A stretch of DNA of 43,016 bases from an uncultured Veillonellaceae bacterium. GTDB taxonomy: Bacteria > Bacillota > Negativicutes > Selenomonadales > Selenomonadaceae. The notes under the pieces are model-generated. The model was not told where the DNA came from, ran no database searches, and saw only the letters and a program-made list of their open reading frames with translations. Position numbers and translations under genes: made by a program. This document shows positions 1 to 9,526 of the stretch, one piece after another (the stretch's first letter is position 1; every line of letters starts with the position of its first letter). Where the stretch lies: the NCBI GenBank assembly GCA_900314825.1, contig OMWS01000020.1, forward strand, positions 1-43,016. The letters are read 5' to 3'.

Positions 1-30
1 TTTTACCAACTGCCAGGTCAGTAAGATTTG

Positions 31-59
31 AATTTACACGAGGTGCGTTTTTTCGTCAA
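31..59 (-). promoter_or_regulatory. Possible promoter leading out of the window
   Basis: On the minus strand TTGACG is followed after 17 bases by TAAATT. It lies downstream of the ulaG stop and would drive a minus-strand gene left of the window. Only the hexamers support it. No terminator hairpin is evident between the ulaG stop and this site, so read-through from ulaG is also possible. Confidence 0.3.
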
Positions 60-108
60 CTCCCTGCGCTCAATTCATAGTATACAGGAAGCTTTCAGTC
101 GGTACCTC

Positions 109-1209
109 TTAGAGGCAGGAACGGAACGGGATGTTCTGCGGATGCTCGAAGCAATCCTCGAAGCCGCGGCGATGATGGAAGTAGAGCTTGTCCTTGTCCT
201 GCGGGTAGACGTAGCGGCCACCGACCTGCCAGAAGAACGGATGGAACTTGTACTCGTTGCGGTCTTTCTTGAAATCGTAGAGCAGCTTGATCTCTTCGCA
301 GTCGGCCTGGAAGTTCGTCCAGACGTCCCAATGGATGGGGATGACGACTTTGCACTGGAGGTTTTCCGCCATGCGGAGGATGTCCGTCGACGTCATCTTG
401 TCCTGCATGCCGATCGGGTTCTCGCCGAACGAGCCGAACGCCACATCGACGTCGTAATCCTTGCCGTGCTTCGCGAAGTAGATGGAGAAATGGGAATCGC
501 CGGAATGATAGATGTTGCCGCCCGGCGTCTTCAAGAGATAGTTGACGGCTTTTTCGTCCATGTCCGTCGGGCATTTGCCGGTGAGCTCTTCGCGATCCGG
601 GCCCGTGGAGTCCGTCGTGACGATGCACGTGCGGTCGAAGCTGTCGAGGCAGATGATTTCCGTATCCTTGATCTTGAAGCTGTCGCCTGGCTTCACGACG
701 CGGCAACGTTCTTCAGGAACGCCCCATTTGATCCACGTCTCGACGGCTTTCTTCGGGCCGATGAACGGGACGGGAATCTCCTTGCCGTTCTCGACCGTCG
801 TCATGCCGCTCTGGATGACGTGTGCCGCCCACTCGGGAGACATATGATCCTGATGGTAATGCGTCGCGAGCACGGCATCGACCTGCTTGAACGCGAACGG
901 ATCAAAGACGAACGGGATGTTGCGGAGGTTCGGCTGCATGTTGCGGCAGCCGCACATGTTCGCCATCTGATGGCCGACTTTCATCTTGCCATCGCCATGC
1001 GTGCGCTTGCCGTTGCCCGTCCAGAGGTCGACCGTGAAGTTCGCGCCGCCCGGCGTCTTGAACCAGATGCCCGTGCAGCCGAGCCACCACATGGCGACCT
1101 GATCTTTCGGCACTTCATAGTTCTCGATGTCTTCGACGAGCCATGTGCCCCACTCGGGGAACGTGTTCATGATCCAACCGTCTCTCGTGATCTCCTGTAC
1201 TTTTCCCAT
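109..1209 (-). CDS. ulaG: L-ascorbate-6-phosphate lactonase (UlaG family)
   Basis: The 366-residue protein belongs to the metallo-beta-lactamase fold UlaG family (E. coli UlaG is about 354 residues), which hydrolyses L-ascorbate 6-phosphate to 3-keto-L-gulonate 6-phosphate in the cytoplasm. The metal-binding signature THYHQDH is visible at residues 116-122, and a later HSGDSH motif supplies further ligands. The ATG is preceded by a strong GGAGGAAA Shine-Dalgarno site. The gene is divergent from a DeoR-family regulator, the arrangement expected for ula-type sugar-acid genes. No ascorbate PTS genes are visible; they could lie left of the window or be absent. The fold and family are secure. The exact substrate is inferred from overall similarity. 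Confidence 0.9.
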   Translation of the reverse strand: MGKVQEITRDGWIMNTFPEWGTWLVEDIENYEVPKDQVAMWWLGCTGIWFKTPGGANFTVDLWTGNGKRTHGDGKMKVGHQMANMCGCRNMQPNLRNIPFVFDPFAFKQVDAVLATHYHQDHMSPEWAAHVIQSGMTTVENGKEIPVPFIGPKKAVETWIKWGVPEERCRVVKPGDSFKIKDTEIICLDSFDRTCIVTTDSTGPDREELTGKCPTDMDEKAVNYLLKTPGGNIYHSGDSHFSIYFAKHGKDYDVDVAFGSFGENPIGMQDKMTSTDILRMAENLQCKVVIPIHWDVWTNFQADCEEIKLLYDFKKDRNEYKFHPFFWQVGGRYVYPQDKDKLYFHHRRGFEDCFEHPQNIPFRSCL

Positions 1210-1260
1210 GATTTCCTCCTGATGCTTGATGAATGATTTCTTGCGTGTGTTTTGTGTTTT

Positions 1261-1370
1261 ATGCTCGCTTTTGCTTACAGTTCATATTATACACGTTTTT
1301 ACGCTCATTTCAAGTCCATTTTCAAAAAAATTTTCGAAAAAAATATTTTTTACGCTCGTTTATATGCTCG
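1261..1370. promoter_or_regulatory. Four AYGCTCR heptamers, putative DeoR operators
   Basis: The divergent ulaG/deoR intergenic region carries ATGCTCG at 1261, ACGCTCA at 1301, ACGCTCG at 1352 and ATGCTCG at 1364, all in the same orientation and each just after a T-rich stretch. DeoR-family proteins often bind directly repeated short sites. Binding by the adjacent regulator is an inference. Confidence 0.5.
1286..1313 (-). promoter_or_regulatory. ulaG promoter
   Basis: The minus strand reads TTGAAA, 16 bases, then TATAAT, ending about 75 bases before the ulaG start. The heptamer at 1301-1307 lies inside the spacer, as a repressor operator would. Confidence 0.6.
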
Positions 1371-1387
1371 AATCGTTTATTTTGCGG

Positions 1388-1415
1388 TTGCAATTTTGAA
1401 ATCCTACGATATAAT
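1388..1415 (+). promoter_or_regulatory. Promoter of the DeoR-family gene
   Basis: TTGCAA is followed after 16 bases by a consensus TATAAT, about 80 bases upstream of the regulator start. The two heptamers at 1352 and 1364 lie just upstream. Confidence 0.6.
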
Positions 1416-1496
1416 AGAAGCGTGCATAAGCGAGTTGTTTATGCCGCATTGCGCCGAAATGATAACCGACCTTCTATATAGAAAGAAAGGAACCTC

Positions 1497-2291
1497 ATGA
1501 AAAGCAGCAAGAGCATCGTGCTGGCCCGCCAGCAGGCGATCCTCAAACTACTGAAACAAGAACGCCGCATCGACGTCGATACCGTCTCCGCGCGCCTCGG
1601 CGTCTCGCCGACGACCGTGCGCCGCGACCTCGCCATGTTCGAAGAGCAGAAGCTCGTCAAGCGCTTCCACGGCGGCGCCGAGCTCGTCGAGGGGACGCTG
1701 AAGGAAGAAGACATTTTCCTCGGCGACGCAACGCTCCAGAAAGACCTCGCGCAAAAAGAAGCCATCGCGTCCTACGCCGCCGCGCTCGTCGCTGACGGCG
1801 ACACGATCTTCATGAATTCGAGCTCGACGACGCTCATGATGCTCCGCTATCTCAAGGGCAAGCACGTCGTCGTCATGACGAACAACGGCTACGCCGTCAA
1901 CATGCCATCCGACGAAAACGTCAGCGTCATCCTCACGGGCGGCCAGCTCTACTACCGCCGCAAATCGCTCGTCGGCGAATTCGCGCTGCAATCGCTTGCG
2001 AAGATCAACGCGGACAAAGCGTTCCTCGGCGTCGGCGGCATCAGCGTGAAAGACGGCATCACGACGTCCGTCCTCCAAGAGACGGCGATCAACGAAGCGA
2101 TGATGCGCCGCTGCCAAGGCGCGTGCTACGTGCTCGCCGCCAATACAAAAATCGGCCGCGCCCACAACTTCATCTCCGGCACGATCGACCAAGTGAATAC
2201 GCTCATCACGTGCAAAGGCGGCGACGCGCGCGAAATCGAAGACATGCGCGCCATCGGCATCGACGTCGTGGAATGCGACGTGGGGCGGTAA
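1497..2291 (+). CDS. DeoR/GlpR-family transcriptional regulator (UlaR-like)
   Basis: This 264-residue protein has the DeoR-family layout. An N-terminal winged helix-turn-helix covers about residues 8-60, with the signature RLGVSPTTVRRDL. It is followed by the sugar-phosphate sensor domain with the typical NSSSTT and TNNGYAVN segments. Such proteins usually repress sugar operons and are released by a phosphorylated intermediate. The start is set by an AAAGGA site eight bases upstream of the ATG. It is divergent from ulaG, so a UlaR-like role in sugar-acid control is likely. The effector cannot be read from the sequence. Confidence 0.85.
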   Translation: MKSSKSIVLARQQAILKLLKQERRIDVDTVSARLGVSPTTVRRDLAMFEEQKLVKRFHGGAELVEGTLKEEDIFLGDATLQKDLAQKEAIASYAAALVADGDTIFMNSSSTTLMMLRYLKGKHVVVMTNNGYAVNMPSDENVSVILTGGQLYYRRKSLVGEFALQSLAKINADKAFLGVGGISVKDGITTSVLQETAINEAMMRRCQGACYVLAANTKIGRAHNFISGTIDQVNTLITCKGGDAREIEDMRAIGIDVVECDVGR

Positions 2292-2315
2292 GGCGGACAA
2301 AATCACAACAACAAC

Positions 2316-2362
2316 AGAAGGGCTGGACAGCAGCGAACACATCGCTGTTATCCAGCCCTTCT
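2316..2362. terminator. Hairpin terminator between convergent genes
   Basis: A perfect 12-bp outer stem (AGAAGGGCTGGA with its complement at 2351-2362) encloses further pairing around AGCAGCGA. On the minus strand it is followed by a T-rich tract, so it best serves transketolase. It also sits right after the forward DeoR gene. Confidence 0.7.
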
Positions 2363-2389
2363 TAGTGTACGAACGAGCGTACGGTTGAC

Positions 2390-4393
<2,004 letters not shown>

Positions 4394-4432
4394 GGAAATC
4401 GCCCTTTCTGCAGAAAAAATATGGATGATTTT

Positions 4433-4466
4433 ATTGTACGCGTTTTTGTGTGCTCGTGCAAGCACA
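4433..4466 (-). promoter_or_regulatory. tkt promoter with an overlapping inverted repeat
   Basis: The minus strand carries TTGCAC (4456-4461), 17 bases, then TACAAT (4433-4438), about 40 bases before the TTG start. The inverted repeat TGTGCT-N6-AGCACA at 4449-4466 overlaps the -35 box, where a repressor could block polymerase. The binding protein is unknown. Confidence 0.6.
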
Positions 4467-4555
4467 TTTGTCCCATTTTTGCATGAAATCCCTAGATTTT
4501 TCGCAAGGTTGCACGTGAACGCATAAACAGTTCTTGTGCCCGCGAGGAACGCGCT

Positions 4556-4918
4556 TTATTTCGCGATGTCCGGACGGAGCGCCCGCGCGCCGTCGAGGTA
4601 AATGTGTTGGATGTCGCGCTGCGCTTTTGCCGTGTCGACGAGCAGCAGCACGCGGATGCAACGCGGGAGGCTCCCGTCGATCGCAAGCTGGCGCGCATCA
4701 AAGAGCGGCACGAGGTCAAAGCCCTTCACGAGCCGCCGCACACCTGCCGATGGGAACGCGCTCGTGAGGTCTTCCGTCTGGCTGAAAATCGCCGCGCCGA
4801 TGTCCTCCGGCTGCACATCATTCCGCTCGATCGCGGCCTGCACCATCTCCGCCGCCGCCTGCCAGATGGCTTCTTTCGTATCCTCCGTCACCGTGATCGC
4901 ACCACGGATGCCCCTCAT
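4556..4918 (-). CDS. aroH: Chorismate mutase, AroH type
   Basis: The 120-residue protein is a monofunctional AroH-fold chorismate mutase (chorismate to prephenate, for phenylalanine and tyrosine). Active-site elements of the B. subtilis enzyme are present: the RGIRG start (Arg5 for Arg7), CIRV (Arg89 for Arg90) and the HIYL Tyr107 (for Tyr108). The stretch between VP and CIRV aligns without gaps. It places Asp74 at the position of B. subtilis Cys75 and Gln77 at the position of the catalytic Glu78, so the acidic side chain appears shifted. The start has a GGGGAGG site. The gene seems to be a single unit; tkt downstream has its own promoter. Confidence 0.9.
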   Translation of the reverse strand: MRGIRGAITVTEDTKEAIWQAAAEMVQAAIERNDVQPEDIGAAIFSQTEDLTSAFPSAGVRRLVKGFDLVPLFDARQLAIDGSLPRCIRVLLLVDTAKAQRDIQHIYLDGARALRPDIAK

Positions 4919-4957
4919 GGCGATTCCTCCCCTGCTCTTGTTGAAATTCTATGTCAC

Positions 4958-4966
4958 ATTGTAACA
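4958..4966 (-). promoter_or_regulatory. aroH extended -10 promoter
   Basis: The minus strand reads TGTTACAAT, an extended -10 element, about 40 bases upstream of the aroH start. The -35 position (TGGTAT at 17 bases) is weak. Confidence 0.45.
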
Positions 4967-5085
4967 TTTTTTTGTTGCAGATACCAGCGGATGGGCCCGA
5001 GTGTTGAATAAAAAGCCGCATAAATTGCAAGAAACGGCCATTCGCATCCGTCGTATGAAGAGCAGAAAAAGATTTACGGATTTCA

Positions 5086-5130
5086 AAAAGAACGCGGGAG
5101 CGGCTATCGTGCTTGCTCCCGCGTTCTTTT
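5086..5130. terminator. Strong hairpin terminator
   Basis: A 16-bp perfect stem (AAAAGAACGCGGGAGC and its complement at 5115-5130) with a 13-base loop carries T runs at both ends. It abuts the stop codon of the oxidoreductase gene and insulates aroH. Confidence 0.8.
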
Positions 5131-5780
5131 CATCTATATAAAAGGATGTCCTGTCCGCTCACGATGTTCGTCCCCTGCGCCTCGCCTTTCGCCAGCTGTG
5201 CCATCGCGCGCGCGACGTCCAGCGTCGGCATGGGCTTCATGTGCCTCAGGAGGCCGATGACATTCAGCGCTTGCAATACTTTCACGGACAGCGTCTCCGT
5301 GAGGCGTTTCGCCGGGTGGCGGATAAGCGACGGCGGGCGCAGGATGGTGAGCGACGGAAAATTGAGCGCCTGCAAGTCTTTCTCGATTTCGCCTTTCATG
5401 TGGAGGTAGAAAAACGACGACGCCGGGTCGGCCCCGACGGACGAGACGACGACCATCTTCGGCACGCCATTTTCGCGTGCCGCTTTTGCTGCGGCGAGCT
5501 GGTAGTCGTGGTCGACGCGCCACTGCGACATCTTGCCGCCCGCCTGTTTCTTCGACGTGCCGAGGCTCGAAAACAACACGTCGCCCCGCACGAGCTCCTG
5601 CCACGTTTCCGGCTGCTCGAAGTCGATGATGTGGACGTGAAATTTTTCCGCGTGCTCCTTGGGTAGCTCCGGCAGGCGGCGCACGAGGACTTCCACGCGT
5701 TCATACGCGTCATTTTCGGCGAGAACGCGCAAGAGGTCGCGGCCGACAGCGCCCGTCGCTCCGATGGTAATGGCATGCAT
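5130..5780 (-). CDS. NAD(P)-binding atypical SDR oxidoreductase (HTATIP2-like)
   Basis: The 216-residue protein has a Rossmann nucleotide-binding start (GATGAVGRDLL, residues 8-18). The segment DVLFSSLGTSKKQAGG and the catalytic-type FYLHMKGEIE give a Tyr-x3-Lys pair, as in atypical short-chain dehydrogenases of the HTATIP2/TIP30 group. The substrate is unknown. An AAGGA site precedes the ATG. It follows the exported hydrolase gene by 22 bases, so the two probably share a transcript ending at the terminator that abuts its stop. Confidence 0.8.
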   Translation of the reverse strand: MHAITIGATGAVGRDLLRVLAENDAYERVEVLVRRLPELPKEHAEKFHVHIIDFEQPETWQELVRGDVLFSSLGTSKKQAGGKMSQWRVDHDYQLAAAKAARENGVPKMVVVSSVGADPASSFFYLHMKGEIEKDLQALNFPSLTILRPPSLIRHPAKRLTETLSVKVLQALNVIGLLRHMKPMPTLDVARAMAQLAKGEAQGTNIVSGQDILLYR

Positions 5781-5802
5781 CTGGATTCCTTCTTTATGAT
5801 CT

Positions 5803-6930
5803 TTATTTCAAGTTCGCCGCAAAGAACGCCGTGATCTTGTCGAATGGGATTTTTGCCGTGTCGTAAAGATCGGTATGGCTCGCGCCGGGGACGATGAGGA
5901 GTTCCTTGTTCGCTGCGTACTTGCCGGACGTCAGCTTTTCATACGCCGCTTCGCTGAAATAACGCGAATGCGCGTTTTCGCCGTGGATGACGAGGACGGG
6001 CGTGCGGATCTCGTCGGCGTACGCAAGGATCGGCGTGTTGTAGAGCGAGAGCGCGCTCGTCTGGTTCCAGCCGTCATTCGAATTCACAGAACGCGCATGA
6101 TAGCCGCGCTCCGTTTTATAATAGGCGTGATAATCCTTGACGAACTGCGGCGCGTCCTCCGGCAACGGGTCGATGACGCCGCCCGCTTTCGCGTACGTGC
6201 CGTTCTTGTAATCGATGGTGCGCTGGTCGTTCAGCGCCTTCTTCGTCGCGTAACGATCTTCTTCGTTGTCATTCGCATCAAAATAGCCATTCGCCGTGAC
6301 GCGATGCATGTCGTACATCGTCGTCGCGACCGTGGCCTTGACGCGCGTGTCCATCGCCGCGTCGTTGATGGCGATGCCGCCCCAGCCGCAGATGCCGATG
6401 ATGCCGATGCGATCCGCATCCACGTCTTCGCGGTTCGAGAGGTAATCGACCGCCGCCGAGAAATCTTCCGTGTTGATGTCGAGCGACGCGACGTCACGGA
6501 CGTTGCCGCCGCTCTCGCCCGTGAACGACGGGTCGAACGCGATCGCGAGGAAGCCGCGCTCCGCCATCGTCTGCGCATAGAGGCCGGACGACTGCTCCTT
6601 CACCGCGCCGAACGGGCCGGCGACGGCGATAGCCGCGAGCTTCGCGTCCTGCGCCGCATCTTTCGGCTTGTAGACATCCGCCGCGAGCGTGATGCCGTAG
6701 CGGTTGTGGAACGTGACTTTTTCATGCGAGACCTTCTCGCTCTGCGGAAAAACTTTATCCCATTCGTTTGTCATATCGAGCTTCTCCTCCTGAAACGTCG
6801 CCTGCACCGGCTTGTCGCTCGCGGGCGCCGCCGAGACGGCTGGCAGACTGCCGAACGTCGCCGTGACGGCCAGCGCGCCGAGCAACAAGGCGCGGCACAA
6901 AACAGTTTTCTTTGCATGAAACTTCTTCAT
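5803..6930 (-). CDS. Exported alpha/beta hydrolase (dienelactone-hydrolase-like)
   Basis: The 375-residue protein begins with a clear signal peptide (MKKFHAKKTVLCRALLLG, then a hydrophobic stretch ending near AVSA-AP), so the enzyme is exported. The hydrolase domain follows. The nucleophile elbow reads GICGWGG, placing cysteine where most alpha/beta hydrolases have serine, and dienelactone hydrolases also use Cys. A late IHGENAHS strand and a GASHTDLYD segment supply the probable catalytic His. I chose the second Met as start because GGAGG lies eight bases upstream of it. The substrate is unknown. It heads a two-gene unit with the NAD(P)-binding oxidoreductase. Confidence 0.8.
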   Translation of the reverse strand: MKKFHAKKTVLCRALLLGALAVTATFGSLPAVSAAPASDKPVQATFQEEKLDMTNEWDKVFPQSEKVSHEKVTFHNRYGITLAADVYKPKDAAQDAKLAAIAVAGPFGAVKEQSSGLYAQTMAERGFLAIAFDPSFTGESGGNVRDVASLDINTEDFSAAVDYLSNREDVDADRIGIIGICGWGGIAINDAAMDTRVKATVATTMYDMHRVTANGYFDANDNEEDRYATKKALNDQRTIDYKNGTYAKAGGVIDPLPEDAPQFVKDYHAYYKTERGYHARSVNSNDGWNQTSALSLYNTPILAYADEIRTPVLVIHGENAHSRYFSEAAYEKLTSGKYAANKELLIVPGASHTDLYDTAKIPFDKITAFFAANLK

Positions 6931-6981
6931 GATGAACTCCTCCATCGATTCGCGTCCATGATGTTTCCCTTTGGTACTTTT

Positions 6982-7010
6982 ATTTTAGGACAGCGAAAGC
7001 ATGATGTCGA
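6982..7010 (-). promoter_or_regulatory. Promoter of the hydrolase-oxidoreductase unit
   Basis: The minus strand carries TCGACA, 17 bases, then TAAAAT, about 50 bases before the hydrolase start. Both boxes are one mismatch from consensus. Confidence 0.6.
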
Positions 7011-7055
7011 ATACTCATTCATCATACGATGCCATAGTCTGCAAGCATGGTAATT

Positions 7056-7958
7056 CTACGATGCTTGCACATCCTTTCCCACACGACGCCGGATCCGTTC
7101 GAGGAACAGCCGCACAGCGGGCGAAAAGGTCTGATATTTCTTCGTGACGAGCACGGCCGGCACATGGACAGGCGGATCCATCGGCCGGAACGCGAGATGC
7201 CGCGAACCGTTGAGATCGACGAGGCGGTCGAGGCAGAACACGAGGCATGTCCCCTGCTCCGCGAGGAACGTCGCATTGTAAAGCAGGTTGTACGTGCAGA
7301 GCACGGACTTCAGATCATCTTTTTCCCAGACGGCAGGCAGCGTCTCGTGCTGCCCGTCAAACGCCTGTTGCGGGATCGCGATGGGTACGTTTTTGAGGTC
7401 GTCGAACGTTACGGCCTTTTTTTGTGCGAGCGGATGGTCCTCTGGCATGAGCACGCCGAACTGATCGGCATACGGCAGATCGATGTAATCGTATTTCTCC
7501 ATGCGCGGGGCGCCGAGCAAGAGGCCGACGTCGATGATGCCCTTGTCCATGCGTTCGAGGATGCTCTCCGCATTTCCGCTATAAATACGAAGATGGATGT
7601 CTGGATGCTCGCGCTGGATTTCGCCATAGACATCCATAAGCATCGCGACCGCCGGCGTCTCGCCGTAGCCGACGTAGATGTCGCCGGCGATGACGCTGCC
7701 GCTATTTTTCAGCGTCGCCTCCGTCTTTTCCATGATCTGCATCATTTCCTGCGCCCGCGCGCGCAGGTATACGCCCTCCTCCGTCAGCAGCGTCTGCCGC
7801 TTGCCGCGCACGAAAAGCTGCACGCCGAGCGCGTCCTCGAGCTCCTTCATCTGTCTGGAGAGCGTCGGCTGCGACACATAGAGCGACTCCGCCGCCCGCG
7901 TGATGCTCTGCTCCCGTGCGATGGCGAGGAAATAACGAAGCAAACGTGTCTCGATCAT
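7056..7958 (-). CDS. LysR-family transcriptional regulator
   Basis: The 300-residue protein has the standard LysR layout. An N-terminal helix-turn-helix (residues about 3-62, with ITRAAESLYVSQPTLSRQMK) is joined to a substrate-binding co-inducer domain starting near residue 92. It is divergent from the flavodoxin gene, the usual LysR arrangement, so flavodoxin control is the simplest guess. The hydrolase unit lies downstream on the same strand but has its own promoter and could be a second target. The ATG follows a GGAGGGGG site. The co-inducer is unknown. Confidence 0.9.
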   Translation of the reverse strand: MIETRLLRYFLAIAREQSITRAAESLYVSQPTLSRQMKELEDALGVQLFVRGKRQTLLTEEGVYLRARAQEMMQIMEKTEATLKNSGSVIAGDIYVGYGETPAVAMLMDVYGEIQREHPDIHLRIYSGNAESILERMDKGIIDVGLLLGAPRMEKYDYIDLPYADQFGVLMPEDHPLAQKKAVTFDDLKNVPIAIPQQAFDGQHETLPAVWEKDDLKSVLCTYNLLYNATFLAEQGTCLVFCLDRLVDLNGSRHLAFRPMDPPVHVPAVLVTKKYQTFSPAVRLFLERIRRRVGKDVQAS

Positions 7959-7990
7959 GAGCGATCCCCCTCCGATATTCGTCCCTTTTG

Positions 7991-8019
7991 ATTATAAGCG
8001 GGATCTTCCATAGTGGCAA
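7991..8019 (-). promoter_or_regulatory. lysR promoter
   Basis: The minus strand shows TTGCCA, 17 bases, then a consensus TATAAT, about 33 bases before the regulator start. Confidence 0.65.
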
Positions 8020-8047
8020 GGCATGGGAACGAAATCACGATAAGCAT

Positions 8048-8076
8048 TTGTTCTTTTTCATTCGCCGCTGTACAAT
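8048..8076 (+). promoter_or_regulatory. Flavodoxin promoter
   Basis: TTGTTC, 17 bases, then TACAAT, about 47 bases upstream of the chosen flavodoxin start. It faces away from the lysR promoter about 30 bases to the left. Confidence 0.6.
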
Positions 8077-8122
8077 GAGGACAACAGCCGTACATCCTCG
8101 ACACGCGAAAGGACCGATTCTC

Positions 8123-8599
8123 ATGAGCAAAGCACTCGTCACTTATTTCAGCGCGACCGGCACGACGGCGCGCGTCGCGCAAAAACTCGCCGAAGCCATC
8201 CATGCCACCTTGTTCGAAATCGAGCCGCAAGAACGCTATACGTCCGCCGACCTCAATTGGAACGATGCCGCGAGCCGCACGTCGAAGGAAAAAGACGATC
8301 CTGCGATGCGGCCGGCCACCGCGAAGAAGGTTGCAGACATCGACGCGTACGACACGATCTTCGTCGGCTTCCCGATCTGGTGGTACGTCGCGCCGAACAT
8401 CGTCAATACTTTCCTCGAAAGCTATGACCTTTCCGGAAAAACCGTCGTGCCGTTCGCGACATCGGGCGGCAGCAGCATGGGCCGCACGAATGATGTCCTC
8501 GCGCCGTCCTGCCCCAACGCCAAGCTGAAGCAAGGCCGCCGCTTCACCTCGAACGCAAGCGCTGGCGAACTCAAGACTTGGGCAGAAGCGTTTCTTTGA
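8123..8599 (+). CDS. Flavodoxin-family protein
   Basis: The 158-residue protein is a flavodoxin-fold FMN protein that probably acts as a small electron carrier or quinone/nitro reductase. The phosphate-binding loop is YFSATGTTARVA near the N-terminus. The FMN ring contacts are in FPIWWYVAPN, and a TSGGSSMG loop follows. The frame stays open upstream to 7988, but the start is set by GAAAGGA ten bases before the ATG at 8123 and by the promoter at 8048-8076. It is a single gene, ended by a strong hairpin and divergent from a LysR regulator. Confidence 0.85.
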   Translation: MSKALVTYFSATGTTARVAQKLAEAIHATLFEIEPQERYTSADLNWNDAASRTSKEKDDPAMRPATAKKVADIDAYDTIFVGFPIWWYVAPNIVNTFLESYDLSGKTVVPFATSGGSSMGRTNDVLAPSCPNAKLKQGRRFTSNASAGELKTWAEAFL

Positions 8600-8640
8600 G
8601 TTCATCGGCTCGAACGTTTGAATATTTGTCTGCAACAACG

Positions 8641-8679
8641 AAAAGCGGTGACTGGATACGCTCCAGCCACCGCTTTTTT
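8641..8679. terminator. Flavodoxin / VOC convergent terminator
   Basis: The stem AAAAGCGGTG pairs with CACCGCTTTT (8668-8677), with an inner CTGGA/TCCAG helix and a five-base loop. A run of six T follows on the plus strand. The VOC gene stop lies two bases further right. Confidence 0.85.
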
Positions 8680-8680
8680 C

Positions 8681-9067
8681 TTACACCGTAATCTCGATCT
8701 GGTTCCCTTCGAAGCCGATGACGCAGCTCTCGTAGTAGCCGTCGCCCGTCGTGCGCGGGCCGGAGGCCACTTCGTAGCCATCGTCCTTCAGCGTCTCCGT
8801 CAAACGGTCGACCGCTTCCTTGTCGCCGACGCTGAAAGAGAGATGGATGAAGCCCGTGCGCGTCATGGTCTTCTCCGGATCTTCCATCCCCACTTCCTTG
8901 TTCATGATCTCAAGGCGCGCGCCGTCGTCGAACGTCAGGAAATACGAGCGGAACTGCTTCTTCGGGTTGTGATAGCCGTCATTGGCCTTCGCGCCGAAGT
9001 ATTTCGTGAAAAACGCCTTCGCACCTTCGAGGTCGTTGACATACATGGCCACATGTTCGATTTTCAC
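8681..9067 (-). CDS. VOC-superfamily (glyoxalase-like) protein
   Basis: The 128-residue protein has the paired beta-alpha-beta-beta-beta modules of the vicinal oxygen chelate superfamily. MKIEHVAMYVNDLEGAKAFF begins the first module and GFIHLSFSVGDKEAVDRL the second. Candidate metal ligands are His5, Glu53 (RLEIM), His75 and Glu near the end (NQIEITV). Its substrate cannot be assigned; related proteins include glyoxalases and resistance proteins. The start is a GTG, chosen because AAAGGAG lies nine bases upstream. It follows the EIIA gene by 57 bases and may share its transcript. Confidence 0.8.
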   Translation of the reverse strand: MKIEHVAMYVNDLEGAKAFFTKYFGAKANDGYHNPKKQFRSYFLTFDDGARLEIMNKEVGMEDPEKTMTRTGFIHLSFSVGDKEAVDRLTETLKDDGYEVASGPRTTGDGYYESCVIGFEGNQIEITV

Positions 9068-9124
9068 GGTTTCAATCTCCTTTAAAATTCTGTCTTGCCA
9101 ATCAACATCGTCTTCTGTTTCGTT

Positions 9125-9511
9125 TCAGCCCGCATCGCGCTCCATCGTCTCGTCCTGAATCTCATGCAGGTAGCCGACGGAGACGGAATCCTTGAGGCCG
9201 TAGTATTTGATCGCCATCGGCAGGTTCATGCCCGGCACGACGATGGCGCGGCCTGTGAGGCCCGTGCGGCCGAGCAGGAGCTGCGTCTCGTTGTACGCCG
9301 TGCTGCCGAACGCGTCGGCAAGGATCACGAACGTCTCGGCGGGATTCTCGGCAATCGCATCGGAAAGGATTTTCGCGAGTTCGCGCGTGCCGGTCGTGTG
9401 GTCGGGATAGCAGAAATCGACAGCGGCCGTATCGAGCTGGTCGAAGTAACCGGCGAGCGCCTCCTGAAGGGACGTGGCGAGGTGTTCGTTTGCGACAAAA
9501 ATCATTTTCAT
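9125..9511 (-). CDS. Orphan mannose-family PTS EIIA-domain protein
   Basis: The 128-residue protein matches the EIIA domain of the mannose/sorbose PTS family. It has the phosphoryl-accepting His10 (VANEH), the LADAFGSTAYNE strand-loop and VPGMNLPM, each equivalent to a segment of E. coli ManX. Such a domain passes phosphate from HPr to an EIIB partner. No EIIB, EIIC or EIID gene is near, so it may work with a transporter elsewhere or have a regulatory role. The gene has an AAAGGAG site, a long structured leader, and is divergent from a DeoR-family regulator that probably controls it. Confidence 0.85.
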   Translation of the reverse strand: MKMIFVANEHLATSLQEALAGYFDQLDTAAVDFCYPDHTTGTRELAKILSDAIAENPAETFVILADAFGSTAYNETQLLLGRTGLTGRAIVVPGMNLPMAIKYYGLKDSVSVGYLHEIQDETMERDAG

Positions 9512-9526
9512 TGTGACTCTCTCCTT

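Noticed and set aside
4394..4465. N-terminal extension of transketolase to 4465
   Set aside because: The extension lacks a ribosome site, runs through the promoter and does not look like any transketolase start; TTG at 4393 has a good site and gives the normal N-terminus.
7988..8122. 45-residue N-terminal extension of the flavodoxin
   Set aside because: It would cover the predicted promoter and lacks a Shine-Dalgarno site, while the ATG at 8123 has GAAAGGA and begins directly with the flavodoxin fold.
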